Part shown: piece after piece, positions 47,496 to 50,694 of the stretch | Numbering within the stretch: the first letter of the stretch is position 1 | How the letters are laid out: each line of letters starts with the position of its first letter | Notes under the pieces: generated by a model | Database searches by the model: none | Seen by the model: only the letters and a program-made list of their open reading frames with translations | What the model was told of the DNA's origin: nothing | Assembly: GCA_031276965.1 (NCBI GenBank) | Contig: JAISMC010000167.1 | Coordinates: forward strand, 1 to 50,694 | DNA length: 50,694 nucleotides | Direction: 5' to 3' | Origin: Treponema sp. | GTDB lineage: Bacteria; Spirochaetota; Spirochaetia; Treponematales; Breznakiellaceae | Program-made: the position numbers and the translations under genes

Positions 47496-48926
47496 ATGAA
47501 AATCGCGGATGATCTGACCGGTCTTATCGGAAATACGCCCCTGGTACGCCTTAACAGGATCAACCCCTACGGCGCCGAGATTGTGCTCAAGCTTGAATTT
47601 TTTAACCCCCTTTCCAGCGTCAAGGACCGGATAGGATTGGCCATGATAGAGGCCGCCGAAAGGGAGGGAAAACTCAAACCCGGGGGCACGCTGATAGAAC
47701 CCACCAGCGGCAATACCGGCATCGGCCTGGCCTATGTCTGCGCCATAAAGGGGTATCATCTGATCCTGACCATGCCCGAAACCATGAGCGTGGAACGGCG
47801 TAAGATCTTAAGCGCCTTCGGCGCCGAGATAGTCCTCACCGAAGCCTATGACGGCATGGAGGGGGCGGTCAAAAAGGCCCTGGAGCTGGCGGCTTCTATT
47901 CCCGGCGCCTTCATCCCCCAGCAGTTTTCCAACCCCGCGAACCCGGCGGTACACCGCGCTGTCACCGCGGAGGAGATCTGGAACGATACGGAGGGACAGA
48001 TTGATATCTTTGTCGCCGGGGTCGGGACCGGCGGTACCCTGACCGGGGTCGGACAGGTGTTAAAGGAGCGGAAGAAGGACATCAAGGTGGTCGCGGTGGA
48101 ACCCTTCAAGTCCGCGGTCCTTTCCGGGGGAGCGGCCTCGCCCCACCGGATCCAGGGCATAGGCGCGGGCTTTGTTCCCGAGGTACTCGATCTTTCCGTG
48201 GTGGACGAGATCATCAAGGCCGTGGATGACGACGCCTCCGGGATCGCCCGGTCCCTGGCCAGGCAGGAGGGACTCTTGGTCGGCATCTCGGGGGCAATCA
48301 ATGTCTGGGCCGCCCTGGAACTGGCGAAACGTCCCGAGAATACGGGCAAGCGGATCCTGACGATCATCCCCGATTCGGGGGAACGGTATCTGAGTACCTG
48401 GCTCTTTGAGGAATTCGCGGCGGACATCAGGGACGACATCAAGCGGCTTGACAGGGAAATCAAAGAAACCCTTGACCGGACCGTCCCCCCGGCGGTGGCT
48501 CTCTCCCTGCGTTATTTCAGGAACGGTTCCTATTGCAGCGAATCGGTGCTGCGGGCCTTCAACGAGGTCTACAACCTGGACTATACCGAGGAGGATTACA
48601 AAATCACCACCGGCTTCGCCGCCGGTTTTGGCGAATCGGGCTGCGCCTGCGGCGCCCTTACCGGCTGTATCATGGTTATAAGCCTTCTGGCGGGCCGCAG
48701 CCGCAATTTTGAATCGGAACGCCTGGCCTTTACCCTGGTCAATCAATTACATGAGCTTTTCCGGGCGAAACATAACGCCGCCTGCTGCCGGATACTGACC
48801 AGAGCCTTTAACTGGAATTCGGCGGAACGCAGAGCCCAATGCGAGGAATATGTGGTGACCGCCGCGGGAATAACGGAAACGCTCATTCAAAAAAATTTGG
48901 AGGTACCCCATGTAAAAGCGATTTGA
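47496..48926 (+). CDS. cysK: Cysteine synthase fused to a C_GCAxxG_C_C domain
   Basis: A 476-aa fusion. Residues 1-305 are a PLP cysteine synthase: [11 protein letters not shown], the Schiff-base Lys43 in [29 protein letters not shown] and [12 protein letters not shown]. These enzymes join sulfide (or another thiol) to O-acetylserine or a similar acceptor. After a charged helical linker, residues about 330-476 are a Cys-rich domain with Cys347 (YCSES), Cys383/385/391 in [11 protein letters not shown], Cys430-431 (ACCRILT) and Cys449, matching the separate protein at 38738-39214. The usual CysK ends near 310 aa, so this is a genuine fusion with no internal stop. GGAGTTAAAAGGG precedes the ATG, 15 bp after the glycyl-radical gene. 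Confidence 0.93.
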   Translation: MKIADDLTGLIGNTPLVRLNRINPYGAEIVLKLEFFNPLSSVKDRIGLAMIEAAEREGKLKPGGTLIEPTSGNTGIGLAYVCAIKGYHLILTMPETMSVERRKILSAFGAEIVLTEAYDGMEGAVKKALELAASIPGAFIPQQFSNPANPAVHRAVTAEEIWNDTEGQIDIFVAGVGTGGTLTGVGQVLKERKKDIKVVAVEPFKSAVLSGGAASPHRIQGIGAGFVPEVLDLSVVDEIIKAVDDDASGIARSLARQEGLLVGISGAINVWAALELAKRPENTGKRILTIIPDSGERYLSTWLFEEFAADIRDDIKRLDREIKETLDRTVPPAVALSLRYFRNGSYCSESVLRAFNEVYNLDYTEEDYKITTGFAAGFGESGCACGALTGCIMVISLLAGRSRNFESERLAFTLVNQLHELFRAKHNAACCRILTRAFNWNSAERRAQCEEYVVTAAGITETLIQKNLEVPHVKAI

Positions 48927-48968
48927 TCCCGGCGGAACGGCTAAAACCGGTTCCGGTAAAATCATAAG

Positions 48969-48997
48969 GACATTTAAAAACTTCGGTTTTTTATGTC
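48969..48997 (+). terminator. UUCG-capped hairpin before the second binding protein
   Basis: GACAT and AAAAAC in the left arm pair with GTTTTT and ATGTC in the right arm, with a 2x1 internal loop and a TTCG tetraloop, followed by TTCTT. It lies in the 106-bp gap and may partly terminate or protect the mRNA. Confidence 0.5.
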
Positions 48998-49032
48998 TTC
49001 TTACATCATCATTAAGTTTTTTGGAGGACAAA

Positions 49033-50040
49033 TTGAAAAAACAAATGAGTATCCTGTCTGGGATTTTATCGCTTGCCCTTATATTGACCGGCTGCGATAA
49101 ATCAGGCGAGCCCGCTTCGTCTTCACCCGCCGCCGCGGATGAAAAATACACCATCGCCGTGGTGGTTAAGATCGTGGGGATACCCTTTTTTAACGTCTTT
49201 GAGGATGGGGTTAAACGCGCGTCCTCCGAGCTGGGAGTCAACGGTTATGTAACGGGTCCCACCGAGGCGGACCCCGCCCAGCAGGTTAAAATTGTGGAAG
49301 ATCTGATCAATTCGGATGTGGACGCCATCGTGGTGGTCCCCAATGACGCGACGGCCCTGGAACCCGTTCTGGGCCGGGCCCGTCAGAAGGGCATTGTGGT
49401 GATCGCCAACGAATCACCGGATCAGGAAGGCGCCAACGCCGATGTGGAGATGATCGACAATAAAAAATTCGCCGAGGCCGCCGCGGAATCCCTGGCGAAA
49501 GCCTCGGGGGGAAGCGGCGGATATGTGATCTATGTGGGCGGCCTCTCGGTTCCCCTGCATAATACCTGGGCGGATATCGCCCGGGACTATCTGGCGTCCA
49601 ACTATCCGAATCTAAAGGAAGTAACCGACCGTATCCCCTGCGGGGAGGACGCCGAACTTGCCTATACCAGGACCCGGGAACTGCTTACCACGTATCCGGA
49701 TCTTGCCGGAATTCTGGGGTTCGGCAGCCTGGGACCCATCGGCGCCGCCCAGGCCCTGAAAGAGAGGAACCTGGCGGGGAAAGTCGCCGTGGTGGGCAAC
49801 GTAACCCCGGAGATGGCCGCGCCATATCTTAAGGAAGGCTCGATCACCGAAGGGTATCTGTGGAATCCCGCCGATTCAGGGTTCGCGTCGGTTTTCGCCG
49901 CGAAGCATCTGCTTGAGAATAAGCCGATAAACGACATCGATATTCCCGGCATCGGGAAACCCGCCATCACGGGGAATACCCTGGCCTTTGACGCCACCCT
50001 GGTAATCACCGCGGATAACGCGCTGTCCCTCGGATTTTAA
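49033..50040 (+). CDS. Sugar ABC importer binding lipoprotein (LsrB/RhaS-like)
   Basis: The start is the TTG at 49033, with GGAGGA 6 bp upstream; an earlier TTG at 49021 overlaps that site. About 335 aa. A lipoprotein signal ends ALILTGC. The mature sequence resembles the LsrB/RhaS branch: YTIAVVVKIVGIPFFNVFEDG, GPTEADPAQQVKIVEDLI, DAIVVVPNDATAL, LYTRTRE-like AELAYTRTRELLTTYPDLAG and YLWNPADSGFAS. That branch binds AI-2 or rhamnose-like sugars, so a deoxy-sugar or furanosyl ligand is plausible. It heads a second importer operon with the ATPase gene after 53 bp, suggesting two different ligands are taken up by this locus. Confidence 0.9.
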   Translation: MKKQMSILSGILSLALILTGCDKSGEPASSSPAAADEKYTIAVVVKIVGIPFFNVFEDGVKRASSELGVNGYVTGPTEADPAQQVKIVEDLINSDVDAIVVVPNDATALEPVLGRARQKGIVVIANESPDQEGANADVEMIDNKKFAEAAAESLAKASGGSGGYVIYVGGLSVPLHNTWADIARDYLASNYPNLKEVTDRIPCGEDAELAYTRTRELLTTYPDLAGILGFGSLGPIGAAQALKERNLAGKVAVVGNVTPEMAAPYLKEGSITEGYLWNPADSGFASVFAAKHLLENKPINDIDIPGIGKPAITGNTLAFDATLVITADNALSLGF

Positions 50041-50047
50041 GCGGCCG

Positions 50048-50076
50048 TACCGGCCTCCCCGCTGGGGGGACCGGTA
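50048..50076 (+). terminator. Hairpin between binding protein and ATPase genes
   Basis: TACCGG (50048-50053) pairs with CCGGTA (50071-50076) and an inner C-rich/G-rich stem of about six pairs closes on a GCT loop; TGTTTTAT follows. Probably an attenuating hairpin that lowers ATPase expression relative to the binding protein. Confidence 0.55.
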
Positions 50077-50093
50077 TGTTTTATGGGGGTAGT

Positions 50094-50694
50094 ATGGCCG
50101 GTAAATTATTGGAAATGCGGCATGTTAATAAAACCTTCGGCGGTGTCTACGCGCTGAAGGATATGGACTTTGATCTTGATCAGGGGGAGATCCACTGTCT
50201 GGTCGGACAAAACGGGTCCGGTAAATCCACGCTGATCAAAATTATCGCCGGTATTATTGACAGCGATGAGGGAAGCGAGATCTTTATCCATGGTAAAAGG
50301 CGCCTGAAAGCCGGCGCGAAAAAAAGCATGGGCAACGGTATATGCGTGATCTATCAGGATCTAAGCCTTTTTCCCAGTTTGACCGTGGCGGAGAATATCG
50401 CCTTTTACGATACCATAAAAAACAAGCGTCCCTTTGTGGATTGGAAAAAAATCAGGGCCTCGGCCCAAAAGGCCCTGGACAGCATAAAAGAAAGGCTTGA
50501 TCCCGAGGCGCTGGTGGCGGACCTTTCAATCGCCGGCAGGCAGCTGGTGGCCATCGCGCGGTCCCTTGCCCTGAACGCCCAACTCATCATCATGGACGAA
50601 CCTACCTCATCCTTGACCCGAAAAGAGGTGAATGTCCTGTTTTCGGTTATCAAGGATCTGCGCAAAAAGGGAATAACCATCCTTTTTGTAAGCC
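50094..50694 (+). CDS. Sugar ABC importer ATPase, 5' part (runs off the window)
   Basis: The open frame starts at ATG 50094, with GGGGGT as ribosome site, and is cut by the window end, so only about 200 residues are seen. They cover the first ABC domain: Walker A GQNGSGKST, Q-loop VIYQDLSLFPSLTVAENI, a degenerate signature DLSIAGRQLVAIARSLA and Walker B LIIMDEPTSSL. That pattern is typical of the N-terminal domain of RbsA/LsrA-type double ATPases. The permease genes are expected downstream outside the window. Confidence 0.92.
   Translation, partial: MAGKLLEMRHVNKTFGGVYALKDMDFDLDQGEIHCLVGQNGSGKSTLIKIIAGIIDSDEGSEIFIHGKRRLKAGAKKSMGNGICVIYQDLSLFPSLTVAENIAFYDTIKNKRPFVDWKKIRASAQKALDSIKERLDPEALVADLSIAGRQLVAIARSLALNAQLIIMDEPTSSLTRKEVNVLFSVIKDLRKKGITILFVS

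Noticed and set aside
38738-50694. Bacterial microcompartment locus of the propanediol type
   Set aside because: I looked for shell proteins, an aldehyde dehydrogenase and a phosphotransacylase around the glycyl-radical genes and saw none in the window.

Overview
The window reads as chromosomal DNA of a treponeme-like spirochaete. The strongest pointer is a trans-2-enoyl-CoA reductase (32468-33727) whose whole length follows the Treponema denticola enzyme as I remember it. Supporting signs are many GTG/TTG starts with good Shine-Dalgarno sites, short-leader lipoproteins, and a fermentative, anaerobic gene set (glycyl-radical enzyme and activase, ferredoxin-flavodoxin protein, sugar ABC importers). 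Most of the DNA is GC-rich; one block (about 39.5-43.1 kb) is visibly AT-richer. No tRNA, rRNA, CRISPR array or transposase gene was recognised.

Layout. 0.3-0.95 kb: one unknown gene. 1.1-4.5 kb (minus): arginine genes argC-argJ-argB. 4.5-5.1 kb: a 617-bp gap full of hairpin repeats. 5.1-6.7 kb: a TPR lipoprotein and a convergent exported VWA protein. 6.8-19.1 kb (plus): a DeoR-type regulator followed by a 2-oxoacid dehydrogenase complex (E2, E3, fused E1), a PHP protein, an SDR, an FGGY sugar kinase and a SorE-like sugar-phosphate reductase. I read this as one catabolic locus in which a ketose is phosphorylated, reduced and re-oxidised towards glycolysis, with the dehydrogenase complex beside it. 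19.1-20.8 kb: HD and HAD proteins from their own promoter. 20.8-22.3 kb: a hairpin element, an EFR1-type ferredoxin, and a folded non-coding element. 22.35-28.8 kb (plus): ptsI, der, a MerR protein, a phosphoribosyltransferase, an exported beta-helix protein and rnhB.

28.8-38.3 kb (minus): a compact type II fatty-acid operon in transcription order fabH-fabD-fabG-fabF-fabZ-fabV-accB-accC-accD-accA. It contains the enoyl reductase and all four acetyl-CoA carboxylase subunits but no acpP.

38.5-50.7 kb (plus): the most unusual part. A Cys-rich C_GCAxxG_C_C protein is followed by a decayed duplicate of an aldolase gene, an AT-rich sugar ABC importer, the intact class II aldolase, a glycyl-radical activase, a glycyl-radical enzyme with apparently altered pocket residues, a cysteine synthase fused to a second C_GCAxxG_C_C domain, and a second sugar-type ABC system that runs off the end. 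Together they suggest uptake and aldol cleavage of a small sugar-like compound, radical elimination from the product, and capture of a sulfur species. The substrate is unknown and this reading is inference.

A family of modular hairpin repeats occurs in five intergenic gaps, and several promoters abut start codons in a way that predicts leaderless mRNAs.
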